Assembly (NCBI GenBank): GCA_965153455.1
Contig: OZ234504.1
Coordinates: 9,300,001-9,364,000 of the forward strand
Direction: 5' to 3'
DNA: 64,000 bases
Source of the DNA: Sphagnum compactum
Lineage: Eukaryota; Bryophyta; Sphagnopsida; Sphagnales
Part shown: positions 36,817 through 47,759 of the stretch, one piece after another
Layout: each line of letters opens with the position of its first letter
Position numbering within the stretch: the stretch's first letter is position 1
Translations under genes and position numbers: made by a program
The notes under the pieces: model-generated
Told to the model about the DNA's origin: nothing
Database searches by the model: none
The model's input: only the letters and a program-made list of their open reading frames with translations

Positions 36817-36940
36817 GAGCAGGAGGAAAAGGGGTCTAATTGGTATTTGAACTCCCCTCAGAGCATGAGGAGAAAGGGTCTAGTTAGAATTTGAACTCCC
36901 AACCACTTGGGTATGCAACTTTACCCCTAGCCATTAGGGT
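36817..36940 (-). mobile_element. tRNA-derived SINE-like fragment
   Basis: On the minus strand CTAGGGGTAAAGT (36918-36930) resembles an internal RNA polymerase III A box. GGGAGTTCAAATTC (36887-36900) resembles a B box at tRNA-like spacing, as in the head of plant SINEs. The B-box part is repeated in tandem (36817-36860 and 36861-36905), which suggests rearrangement. No full tRNA cloverleaf is evident. Confidence is moderate because it rests on two short motifs. Confidence 0.4.
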
Positions 36941-37683
36941 TGTTGACCGCAGTCATAAAGCAAATCTCAACCAGCTCGCCACACAGCTTTCTCCATAGCC
37001 ACCAGCTGAATGTGTGCTTATTACAACAATTTTAATGTTTGCAAACATATACATTATTCACACATATAATTAAAGTTTGTAAAAATTTGAAGGTAATTGA
37101 CATTGTCCACCTTGGTAGCCTATCTTGTAAACCAAGTAGACAGTGCATGTAGATGGTAAGTATGTTGGTGATGGCTAATGGCTTCGTCATAGGTAGGTGA
37201 TAAAACCGGCAACTGATCTAACCACCCTGGTTTATAGCTAGGGAGAACTGGAACCCAATGAAAGAGCATTTGCTGTCCACTCACCATCTATCCCCCTGGG
37301 TACACATCCATTCCTGTTGATTTGCCATGGCACTTGCTCTCTGTTGGAAATCAGGCTTTACAAAGAAATCCAATCCATTGTTACAAACATGCTCACATTG
37401 AGATAGTGAGTCCTTGCATGGTGACACTCAGAAGACTGCCATATCTAACTGCTGCTTGGTTTCTAACTGATGAATAAAAATTTGCTGAGAAAATGTTGTG
37501 CTCTATGCGCTCAATGTGAAGATCATCAACTAACTAGAAGTCTTCAAAGTATGATTTATTTGTCCAATTCTGTAATTCATCTGGTCATTCAGGTGCAATT
37601 GCCATCTCAAATATTGCAGCCCTCCCTCCAGTTACAAATGATTGCAGCCCTCCCTGCAATTTCCCATTATTTGCATCAAGTTG
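36941..37683. other. intergenic DNA between array and HIR gene
   Basis: No gene recognised. An open frame at 37470-37793 on the plus strand overlaps the broken HIR exon in antisense and is not credible. Confidence 0.5.
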
Positions 37684-37767
37684 TTGTGGCACCAACACCA
37701 TATCTCTTAACCTCCTCTACCAGAGGTCTGAGAACACTCTCACAAGCCCTTGACAATCATCGGCCTT
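37684..37767 (-). pseudogene. broken duplicate of the last HIR exon
   Basis: On the minus strand this segment aligns to part of the last exon of the adjacent HIR gene (about 37977-38075). Shared landmarks are GGCTTG, GAGTGTTCT or AAGTGTTCT, GGAGGTTA and GATATGGTGTTGGTG. Small deletions and stop codons remove the frame. It lies about 50 bp downstream of the functional stop, consistent with a partial tandem duplication that has decayed. Confidence 0.7.
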
Positions 37768-37821
37768 GCAGTGTCATGGAATACCCAGACTAAAGGGCGT
37801 CATGGTGCAAATTGTAAAAGC

Positions 37822-40008
37822 TTAATTCAGATGGGTGTGGGCAGCCTCCCCCTGAAGTAAGCCATTACGGATCTGGTCTGCAACATCACGCACTGCACCT
37901 GGACCATGCGGGATGAACACTGTTGAGTTTCGGGAGTTGGCACCAATTTCCTTCATCGTGTCAAAGTACTGTGTCACCAACACCATATCCATAACCTCCT
38001 TGGGTGACGTCCCAGGAACATTGTCTGAGAAGGCTAGAACACTTTCCCGCAAGCCATCAACAATTGCCTGACGCTGTCGTGCAATCCCCACTCCAGCAAG
38101 ATACTTGGCCTCAGCCTCACCCTCTGCTCGCTTCACTTGAAGAGTTTTCTCTGCCTCTGCTTTCTCACGAGTAGCCACCCTCATCCTCGCAGCTGCAATT
38201 AAAACAGCAAAAAAAAATGCACTTTAGTCTCTTGACACAGTGTCTTCACATCCAGTCAAAAATGCCTGCAGAGTCTGTTTGAGATGGCTCAAATTGAGCA
38301 AAAATCACACCCCAAATGCAACTTGTACTGATGAAAGCTATCTCATAAGAGGGACTATGGGTCTTCTACCAGCATTGATTTCATTCATGGCCCGCTTCAC
38401 AGTCACATCAGGTTCAATGTCAACAATAAGCGTCTGCACAATCTCATACCCATAAGTCCGCATTGCCTGCACAATTTGGCAGCAAAAACAGTTTTGGAAT
38501 CAGCAACCCAATGTACTGCATCATTCACTACTCTAGTACTGAGCACTCAATGCATCGTCCCTGAACTACTCACAGCAGGTTAAACAAGCAGCTCCTCATA
38601 TAATGGCTCTGCCTCCTTACAGCAAGTTCAAACTGGCAAAAGTTCAAATAGCAAATGTTCTGTGAAGGTCCCAAAAATGAACTCATCACAGTTCACAGCA
38701 ATACGTAGTGAACATTCCTCAAAACATGGGACCAAATGAAAAACTACATCAGCCCTCACAGGCAGAGCCAAGAAAAATCTTTGTGTTATCAGCAGAAAAC
38801 TAACCTTCTCAAGCTCTTCTTCCACACTCTTTGCAATTTCATTCTTCTGCTCAAACACATCATCCAGAATCATTCTTGGTACACTTGCTCTCACAACTGT
38901 TACCACAAAAACCCAACATTACCATCAGAATATATACAACCATATGACCTCACAGCAAATAGTTGGAGAACTCTTGGACATGCACAAAAAGCCATATAGA
39001 TGGGAATATGGAATCAAAAATCAAACAATCCAAAAATGATTCATTTTTAGATTGTTTGAAATCCAGAATAGGAAAACAAACAATCTTCTCACAACAGGAA
39101 ACCAAAAGTTTCGACAACCAGCTTGCTCCAACTATACGTTACTTTGGGGTATTCCTGGACATACATAAGAAGATGTAACGAAGGATGGAATCCAGAAATG
39201 AAAATACAAACAACCTTCCCACAACAAAGAAACCCAAAAAAAAATCCATCCATAACCTGCGTTGCAGAAATTACCATCAAAGACATATGACTTGATTTGT
39301 TCACGCGGACTTGTAAGCTTGTAGAAGGCATCTTCGGCTGTCTCAACATGTGCTCGGAATTGTACTGATGCTACCACTGTCACAAAGACATTGTCCTGAA
39401 CACAAACATCAAAAAAGAGCAGCTCAAACCCCAGAAATGTTTCGTATATAAAGCCTGAATGTTTCCTACCAATAATAAGCTCAAATTCAACCTAGATTTT
39501 TTTCATCTTCATCAAAATAAAAACCTATTGAGAAACTTTTTTCCCATATGTTTAAGAAGCAAAATGACATTCTCTTCAATTCCTAGAAAAAGACAGAAAA
39601 AAGACTCTACCCTTCATGAGTCTATGCCAATGGATTTGGCACAAAAGACTCAAACCCTAAGCTCTAAAGACAGGAGTTTTTTTTTCAAAGGGCAATACAA
39701 GAGGGGCAAATAAAGAGAAAGAAACAGAGAGACAGGAAATGCAAGAGATGGGGTTTGGTGTAAAGAAAGATGTCACCATCTCAGGGAGGGGAGAAGAAGA
39801 AGAAGGGGGAAACCCTAACCTTGGTCTTGGTTTCACATCTGACATCCAGCTGCTGGACGCGAAGGGAAAGAACACCAGCAATGTAAACACCACAGCACCA
39901 TGGGATACAGTGACAACCAGGACCGATCACGGTCTCGAACTTTCCAAATCTCTCCTTCACGGCAACAGTGGATTGATCTACTTGGTACAAACCACACACC
40001 TGACCCAT
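37822..40008 (-). CDS. hypersensitive-induced reaction (HIR) band-7/SPFH protein, five coding exons
   Basis: A plasma-membrane microdomain scaffold of the prohibitin/stomatin (SPFH) superfamily; plant HIR proteins oligomerise at the membrane and associate with resistance-protein complexes in hypersensitive cell death. Minus-strand exons are 40008-39820, 39395-39275, 38896-38805, 38466-38370 and 38192-37822, with GT-AG junctions and matching phases. They total 289 residues, close to the usual 285-290. The N-terminus [19 protein letters not shown] carries a Gly2 that could be N-myristoylated and a Cys5 that could be acylated, typical of the family. The band-7 domain runs through [40 protein letters not shown] and [10 protein letters not shown]. 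The coiled C-terminal part holds [17 protein letters not shown] and ends [19 protein letters not shown]. It faces away from the kinase-ARO array. A leader intron further upstream is possible. Confidence 0.95.
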
Positions 40009-40601
40009 TTTGTATCTTTTTCTTCGCTTTTTGGGGGGAAGAAGGTGGGGTAGGTGGATGGGTTTTGTTTCTCTACCACTTCAGAAGTTTTCCTATTCTG
40101 CTGCTGCAACAACAACTCCAACCCAAAATCTTCAACCAAATCTGCAAACACCCACCACACACAACATAATTCTCTCAGCACTTGAAATTATCAGACCAAA
40201 ACCCAAAGGCACAAATTCCTGCATACCTCAAAGGGTCAACAACTCCCCCCTACCCACATCTCAAAATCTTCAGACCCACAAGGTCATTCTCAACACTTGA
40301 TCTACAGAAAACTGATTCTGCAAATTTCCACCAGATATGAACGTTGACAAGAAGACCCACAACAACAACTCTCTAAGGAAAAAGAGCTCTTCAGAAGAGA
40401 TTTGATCACTCAAGAATCAATTGGGAGGAGATGGGAGAGGGAGGAGGGATCGATGGATGGGTAGAGAATGGGCAAGAAACTAACCTACACTAAAGTGGAA
40501 AAGGAGAGGAAGAAAAAGCACAAAACAGAAGTGGAAGAAAAAGAAGAGAAGACTAAAGTTTTGTACCCAGAAACAAACAAGAAATGCAAACAGATATACC
40601 C

Positions 40602-40610
40602 TTTTTTATA
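40602..40610 (-). promoter_or_regulatory. candidate TATA box of the HIR gene
   Basis: On the minus strand the sequence reads TATAAAAAA, about 600 bp upstream of the HIR start codon and followed by a GA/CT-rich leader-like stretch. Position and sequence fit a plant TATA box, with transcription starting about 30 bp downstream. An intron in the leader would explain the distance to the ATG. Confidence 0.45.
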
Positions 40611-40840
40611 CCCTTTTGATTATTTTCCCAACAATGGAGGAACATTGGCATGAAGTTTGGACCAAAGTGCAGTCCAAAAGACAACAAATAAGGAAAAATG
40701 TAAGCCAACAAAAATAACTTGATCCCCTGCCAAAATTGTCAAGGATGAAGTTTTTCCAGTTGCACATTTGAAGTCCCATTCTAAGTTTGTGTAGTTTCTC
40801 TTTGGATGGTATTTGGTACAAAGTTCTTGGTTACACATTA

Positions 40841-41269
40841 GAGTTATCTGTAAAGTCACGCGATTAGGGGCCGAGAAGGGACAGTTTCGGCATCAAACGC
40901 GTAACTGGGAATGAAAATTTTACAAAACAAAATAATTACGACTCAAACTACAGTAGTGGTGGTAAACTAGTTTCCATCAATTTTGATGGTACACTGAGTT
41001 TCATCCTGTCTTTTCTTTTTCTTAAGCGCCTCCATTGCAGCTACATATATTTTCACTGAGAGCCTCCACTGCTGCTACATATATTTTCACTGCTCCTACC
41101 TGTACAGCTACTACATATAATTACTCTCGAACCTTGTGCATTAAATGCGGAGTTTCAGCATGTCCTAATGAGACTTTTAAAAAATTTCCTTACTTTGTAG
41201 AGACCACTGAAAGAGGGGACAGTGAGTGAAAGTAGGCCCAAAGACAGGGTGTGACTTTACGGATAACTC
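40841..41269. mobile_element. Stowaway/Tc1-mariner-like MITE, copy A (429 bp)
   Basis: Terminal inverted repeats GAGTTATCTGTAAAGTCAC (40841-40859) and the complement of 41251-41269 differ at one base. TA dinucleotides flank both ends (40839-40840 and 41270-41271), the target duplication of Tc1/mariner-type elements. No transposase is present. The interior contains repeated GCCTCCA.TGC.GCTACATATATTTTCACTG-like units. It shares its interior with copy B and lies about 230 bp upstream of the candidate HIR TATA box. Confidence 0.88.
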
Positions 41270-41271
41270 TA

Positions 41272-42639
41272 TTTTATATCAATTTTTAATTGTTGTTAAA
41301 AAAAATCCGATTGCATTAGCATTTTTTTTCTTTGTATTGTTTTTCTTCCAGTGGAAGTTATATGAAGTTTTCGGTCATATATTTTAAATCGATTTTCAAT
41401 TTTATTTTTTCTTTCTCTTTCCCCCCACGACATCAACCTTGTTGTTTTTCTTTTGCTAGTTTGTATGAAGTTTTTGGCCAAACACTTTAAATCAAATTTC
41501 AATTGACCATTTTATTTCCCCCTCCCCACCCCCCACACTATCGTCAGCATTTTTTTCCTTTGAAATAACTGTGTTGTTTTCTTTTTCTAGTTTTTATTAA
41601 GTTTTTGGGTTGCACATTTAAATCAATTTTCAGTTGCTCTAATTTTCTTTTCCCAACTGCAAATTTGCATTATTTATCAAAGGTTTTTTTGTTTTTTTTC
41701 CCCTTTGATAAATAATGCAAAACTAAAGTGCTTATCTTACTAGGGTTTAGAACACACCTAACAGGCCCCATCTTGAAGTACATACAAGTACAAGTGGAGC
41801 TCCCTCTATATTACCTATAAATCAGCACTTCAAAAATGGATGAATGTGGTTTTGCTGGTTCTGTCTCCAAATTATATGGTAGGTAATGCCAATGGATGGG
41901 GGGGGGCGGGGGGGGGGCGGGGGTCTTCAAAATACAAACCCCAAAATCTTGTTTGAAGGAGTGTCAGGTTTCTATGAGGTTTGGGTAATTTAATATATTT
42001 TAGGATGCAATGAAACACAACTTGACTAATAGTTCACCCTCTCTAGAACAAAAACATCCTTGGGTGATGCCATTAGGAGTGTCATACCTTGATTTTCCTA
42101 GACCCATCGAATTTTGAAAAATTGTAAGAAACACTTAAATAAATATATATTCATTATTTTTTAAATGAATACATTTATTAGGTTTTACAAATTTTGAAAT
42201 TTCAATAATATCAATAATATTTTTTATTTTTTGTTCTTAACCATTGCATTAAAAAAAAAATCAAGAATGTAACATTGGTTCCTTTCCTTAAATTTTTTCA
42301 TCAATAATAAAAATTTGAAACATGATTTGAAAATTTTCTTAAGAAATTTTTCAAAAATAATTTAGAAGTCATTCTATTTTTCAAATTTTATTAGGAAATT
42401 CATTAAATACGTATAATTTAATTATAAATTCTCAAAATGAAGGCTATTAATTTAAAAAGGGTCTATTTTCATTATGAATTAATTTTTAAACATTTTTAAT
42501 TTCTTAATTCCAAAATAAACTTCAAGCCATATATTAATGCATGCATTTGATAAACATGAAAAAATAAAAAAATATAACCGTGAAAATATTTAAAGTAAGG
42601 GCCCATGAATATGATTTTGTTTTATTTGGTTCTTTAACC
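41272..42639. other. AT-rich intergenic DNA with G-run and hairpin
   Basis: No gene recognised. It holds the perfect hairpin listed separately and a G-rich run at 41898-41923 (G tracts broken by single C). Confidence 0.5.
41664..41721. repeat. perfect 20-bp hairpin
   Basis: TTTGCATTATTTATCAAAGG (41664-41683) faces its exact reverse complement (41702-41721) across an 18-nt pyrimidine-rich loop. Pairing stops at both ends of the 20 bp. It may be a foldback relic or a short small-RNA precursor; no family is recognised. Confidence 0.85.
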
Positions 42640-45156
42640 ATTCCTTGAGGTGATTCTTAATGGTGCCACCCAAGGATGTTTTTGCCCTCCACAATCATGT
42701 GAGCGGAATAATATCATGTGGAAGGGCCATGGTTGTTTAGGAATTGTTTTTTCATAAACAACACAAAAGTGGACTTTTATAAATGCAAAATTCTTGCATC
42801 TAAAAGTTGAACAACCCACGATTCATAAGGCCTAATCTTTTTAGGTGTATAATTGAAGGACTTGATGGTGTTTAAATGCCTACCAAATTTGGATTCAGGG
42901 TCCTTTAACAACCAATATTAGGGGTAGACCACTTGAAATGCATCCATTAATTCTTGAGAAGGAAATAAAAGGTTTCCAAGTCATTAATCAATTAACCAAC
43001 AACAATTGAAACTTGTCGTCATTCACTACATTCACAATTACATAACAAGCTTCATGGGTCACAAATGAACAAACCCTGAGTTCCATGTTCATATGTGTCA
43101 CGCGTACATGCTGATCGTTGAATTCAAACCCAAAGTGATCAATGTTGATGTTTAAATTAATTATCCACTTTAGAAATATATTGTCGTGGTTGGTTTTCAC
43201 CAACCCATGAAATCCTTAAAACAAATCACCATTGAAAACCATAACAAAATCCATATACAACTTGTGGAAATCATATTGGCAAATCTTCATTACAACCACA
43301 AAATCACACACAAAGACATTGTGAAGTTGGGCAAACTTCACCAAAGAATTTACGATCTCCAACATCAACATCAAACACATAAAAAACAACATGATTTTCA
43401 CATCACAAACAAGCTCAAAATTTGAAGCAACCAAAGGGACATTTGGTGAATCCATAACCATCTTCATAAAAAATGCCCAATATTAACACAAAATTCAATT
43501 GATAGGTGACAATATAAAAATCCAACATGTTTTCACATTGCATAAGATTTTTTTCCCCTTTGTTTCCATATATATGGTCTAGTTTAATAAACTTGAGGTG
43601 TCTTTTAAGGCTTTTGGCAAAATACCCATACAAAAATTACATGAGGTTTTCTAACTCAAAGCAATTTGAAAATTGGAGAGAGTTTGTGTGGCCAAATTAC
43701 ACTTGTGAATCACACAATGCATTCCCATTACCAAATGAAGCATAATTTTGTTAGAATTGCATTAAAACTCAAATTTTCAAACCTTGAAGCACACTCACTC
43801 CATCTACCCCAAAAGGCACAAGCCAATTAATAATTTTACTATGGAAATCCTTCCATTAATTAACAAAAATGGAACAAAACTTGTGTAAGGTTATCCAAGT
43901 TGGAGACATCAATAATACTAGTGTGAACCCGGTGCATAATGCACCCGTCGGTCCTTCCCCGCCCATGCTGGCCCCCCCCGCCCGGTCCTTCCTCGCCCGT
44001 GCCCCCCCCCCCCGCCCGGTCCTTCCCTAGCCGTGCCCCCCCCGCCCGGTCCTTCCCCGCCCGTCCCCGCCCCCCCCCTTGTTGGCCCCCCCCCGCCCCA
44101 CATGGACCAATGATTATGATGGGCCAATCAGAAACACTGAACAGCAGCACCAGTTAGATCATATTTAATCCTTTGGGCAGAAAGGGAGGGTTTGGACGAA
44201 TAATTACCACCTTCACCACCATCATCCAAAAAGGTCATTACGGTTCCGCCGTAATGTTAAATCAGGTGCAGAACGTCTTGTGACACACAGACAGACGGAC
44301 ACACACCACTGTAGCTTTTATATATAAGATGTTCCACAATCAACAGAATGGGGATCCAACACCAATCTTTGACCACATATCCATGCACTAAAATCCAACT
44401 TTGGTTGTCAACATTAGTCACTTCATCTATGGTGAATGTAATGTACCCATCAAAGCCCATTGCCTCCTTATTTACCTTCTTCACACAGTTGTCTATGTAA
44501 TCAACTATCTCCCAACTTGTTGAATCACTTTAATGCTTCTTGGGGTTTCTTTTGAATTTTTAGAAAATGAAAGAGAGATTTGAAGCATTCGTAGTTTGTC
44601 AATGGTTTCCCTTGATCAACAACAACAAAAATAAAAGAAAAATGTACAAGCTTTTATTTATGTTCATTCATAAGACCAAGTTATAAATGCTCAATAATAG
44701 ACAAACGTTTCATGGTGGCATATTGAACCTCATTTGTACATGGTGCACACTTTGTATCCATCACCTTTTGTCTTGTCTCATTCCTTCTCTTTCTTGGATG
44801 TTTTCCAATGATTCTAATTTCAAAACTGGTAAATTTGTTTTGCTCTCAATTTTCATGCAATTAATGCATATGATAATGGAAATAATGCCATTATCCTTGA
44901 AAATTGTCTTTGCCCAAGGTATCTTATTAGACCACACCTTTTGATATTTACAATTCACATCACCTAAAGATTGTTGAGGTCTACCACAACATGAAATAAC
45001 AATTGACAAATCAACTTCAAGTACTAAAAGATCATTGGAAAGGTTCAATGTGAGATCTATGGGAGGAGAACTACAAACAAGCTCATGTATTATAATCTCA
45101 ACATGATGACAAATTTGACACTTTGTACCACAATTAATCTTAAAGATGATTGTCAT
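42640..45156 (-). pseudogene. decayed hAT-related transposase-like gene (split by a later insertion)
   Basis: Pieces of one transposase-like protein follow in order on the minus strand, in changing frames with stops. Near 45000-44770: KVWSNKIPWAKTIFKDNG then a Cys-x2-Cys pair and LPVLKLESLE, a zinc-finger-like head. At 44484-44340: GYITFTIDEVTNVDNQSWIL, HGYVVKDW, IPILLIVEH. After the insertion, 43905-43870: DVSNLDNLTQVL. Then HCV-x-HKCNLATQTLSN, YGYFAKSLKRHLKFIKLDHI (about 43620), KFAQLHNVFVCDFVVVMKIC (about 43320) and NIFLKWIINLNINIDHFGFE (about 43180). A VVYPQYW-like piece lies near 42900. This order matches hAT-related, ZNF862/DUF4371-like proteins I know from plant genomes. No terminal repeats found. 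The exact family name is uncertain. Confidence 0.65.
43917..44331 (+). mobile_element. C-rich, GACA-ended inserted element (about 415 bp)
   Basis: The insertion interrupts the transposase-like pseudogene between IPILLIVEH and DVSNLDNLTQVL. It begins near TAGTGTGAACCCGGTGCAT, where GGTGCA-TAA-TGCACC can fold. It carries a C-rich tandem block (43974-44098, units of about 34 bp with CGCCCGGTCCTTCC) and ends with GACACACAGACAGACGGACA then TTTTATATATAAGAT. The class is unsettled: such ends resemble short non-autonomous elements and no coding region is present. Exact ends and target duplication could not be fixed. Confidence 0.6.
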
Positions 45157-47714
45157 GATGAAGTCAACATTTTATAACATGACTACTTTTAGGATGATCA
45201 AGAAATGAAATCAGACCATTAGTGAGAGTGGCCCCTTGCTAGAAAAAAATTTGAAATTTGATGGAAGAGTAAGGTGAATCAACATTGGAAATTTTGAAAA
45301 CTATTAACAATTTAATAGAATCGAATGTGAACATTGAGTTTAGAATCTCAATGAAATCCAAAATGAACATTCAATAGGATCAACAAAATGAACATAAACA
45401 ACATAATTGATTGTGAACTTAAAAGAGAATTGAACAAAACAAAGTTTAAACATTGTGCAAAATTGACAATGAACATTTTCGAATCTAAAAAATGGTAAAC
45501 TCAAATTTCAAATGATTGACTGAACTCTAGACCTCATAAGGTGCAACTTGCGATTGAACTTTGAACAACATTCACTTTATACAATGGAGCTGAACATTGA
45601 AATTTGAAAGTTGAAATGCAAGGTTCATCATTAAAGAACTCATCTACAATAGTTCAACACCAACTTTGATGTTTGTTGTGTGATGCAAAGTCTTACAAGT
45701 GCTTGTCAACTTTAACCTTGGAAGTTGGTTGTCATCATTGTTATGGAAATTGATTATAACCATCACCAACTCAAAAATACCTTCTTTAGAGTGCATTGTT
45801 CAACTATGTTTGCCTTACTACAACTCCAAACTCCAAAGCTAAATTAATCACTTAGCAACATGCAGTAGTTCTATTATATTGCATCAATGTAATGAACATT
45901 GGCTCAACCCAAAAAATGAATGTTTTTGAACAAGTTCACTACACTAAGCAAAACTAATTGTTCCAAATTCCAATCCTCATTGTTCAAGGATGCATCGCGG
46001 TGCTACTACATTGCACAAATTAATCAATCAAAGACAAAGGAGGCTACAAGAGCTTCATGAATATTTTTACTTTGTAAATTGGCCACCAAAGTGCACAAAA
46101 ATGGTGATGCACCTATTAGTTAAGGTGACCCAACTATGAAATCGATGGCCTTGTCCAATGTTTTTTATGAACGCCAATCATTGTCCATCAATGTGATTGC
46201 AATGGAGGTCTTTCCTCTCCATGTTTTGTAACAAGAAACAATCTTAATTGGCATAACCTTTTGTGATTTGGGGTGATTTCGGATTGTTATATCTAAATGT
46301 TGGATTTGCAACACTTGGAAATAGCTCAAATTAAAGTGAATTTTCACTAGGAAAAATAAATGTCATCATGTAGTCCATTTGGCATATATTTATTGTGGAT
46401 AAGTTTTGGTAAGGATGACCTTACTGAACACTATAATATGAATGATAAAACAATTGCTCTTCCAAATCTCAAAATAAAAATAAAAATGTTATGTTATTAT
46501 TAATCTAACCCAAATTTTATATATGAAATCTCAATTTTTTTTCCATTAGGTGTAAATTATATCCAACAAAATCATTTGAAATAAATGGGAGGTTAAAAGC
46601 TAACAAGTGCTTGCTTTGAATATGAAACATGATCATGAAAATATTTTGATGTTGTTTTAGGGTAATTAAAGTTGAACAAATGAGGTGAGTTTGTTAAAAA
46701 TGTGGCATTTGATTCTTCTTAAAATAAACATGAACAAAAAAATGACATTGCAAAATTTTTGACAGATTTGTGCATACCTCAATCATTTTATGGGTAATTA
46801 ATGTAGCTAGACCATGGCCTATTATCTAGAATCCAATGGTTGGTTTCAAATAATGTATGAAAGAGTAACTAACACCTTCCATGTAGCATTTGAGGTTGGA
46901 TTGTTGAACAAGGGTGCATGCTTCCAATCATTTCACCTTCTACCCACTTTCAACAATCCATTTATTTGTACAATGAATTAATGGCAGAATGGAAGGTGTC
47001 CAATGATATAAGGTGTTTCAAGCATGGCCATTTTTTAGTGTTTACCATGCCACTTTTATGGTGTAAGAGCATTTACAACAATGCCCCTCATTTGGGGTGG
47101 TATCACTATCCAACTTAGATGTCATAGCCTGGGGTTAGTTTCCACATGGATGAAATGAATAATTAATTTGTTGCAAAAGTTAATTTTTAAAAAAATCTGA
47201 TTTTATTTGATTTTCATGATTTACTATGATGTTGTCAAATGAGGAGTGAAATTATTCAGATATTAGCCTGGGCTAATTATGATCATTTTTTACATTTCAA
47301 CTTCATATTTTCTTGAAAAATCATTTCACTATTTTAAGAGGTTACTTAGTGATGGAATTGACCCTAGGGTGAAGTATAAGTGTTCCCCAATGCCACCCAT
47401 AAACATGAATTTTGAACAATATTTTATTGTGACAACATTTCAAATATTTTTGAACACCCAGTGCAATCAATATGACCAATAAATTAAAGACAATTGTTTG
47501 AGCATACCGCATATGGAATTCTTGAAAACTTTCCTGAGCTTTTGGACATCAATTTCAAGAGCTATGTTAGGGTTTGGCAAGACTCGCCACCGGCCAAGTG
47601 TGAACCAGCACCCCACATTGGTACCTTGACCTTTTTGACCAATGCCTCTTAGTGGCCATCTTAAGCCCAAAAAATGTTAGATTTAAACTCAAAGACCCTG
47701 ATTTACTCTAATCA

Positions 47715-47759
<45 letters not shown>

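Noticed and set aside
43925-43950. Hammerhead-ribozyme head of a Penelope-like element
   Set aside because: A short hairpin is present, but I could not find the conserved CTGATGA and GAAA core in the right places, so the class was left open.
43860-44157. Gly-rich and Pro-rich open frames in the C-rich block
   Set aside because: Direct translation of the C-rich tandem repeat within an inserted element; also present on both strands.
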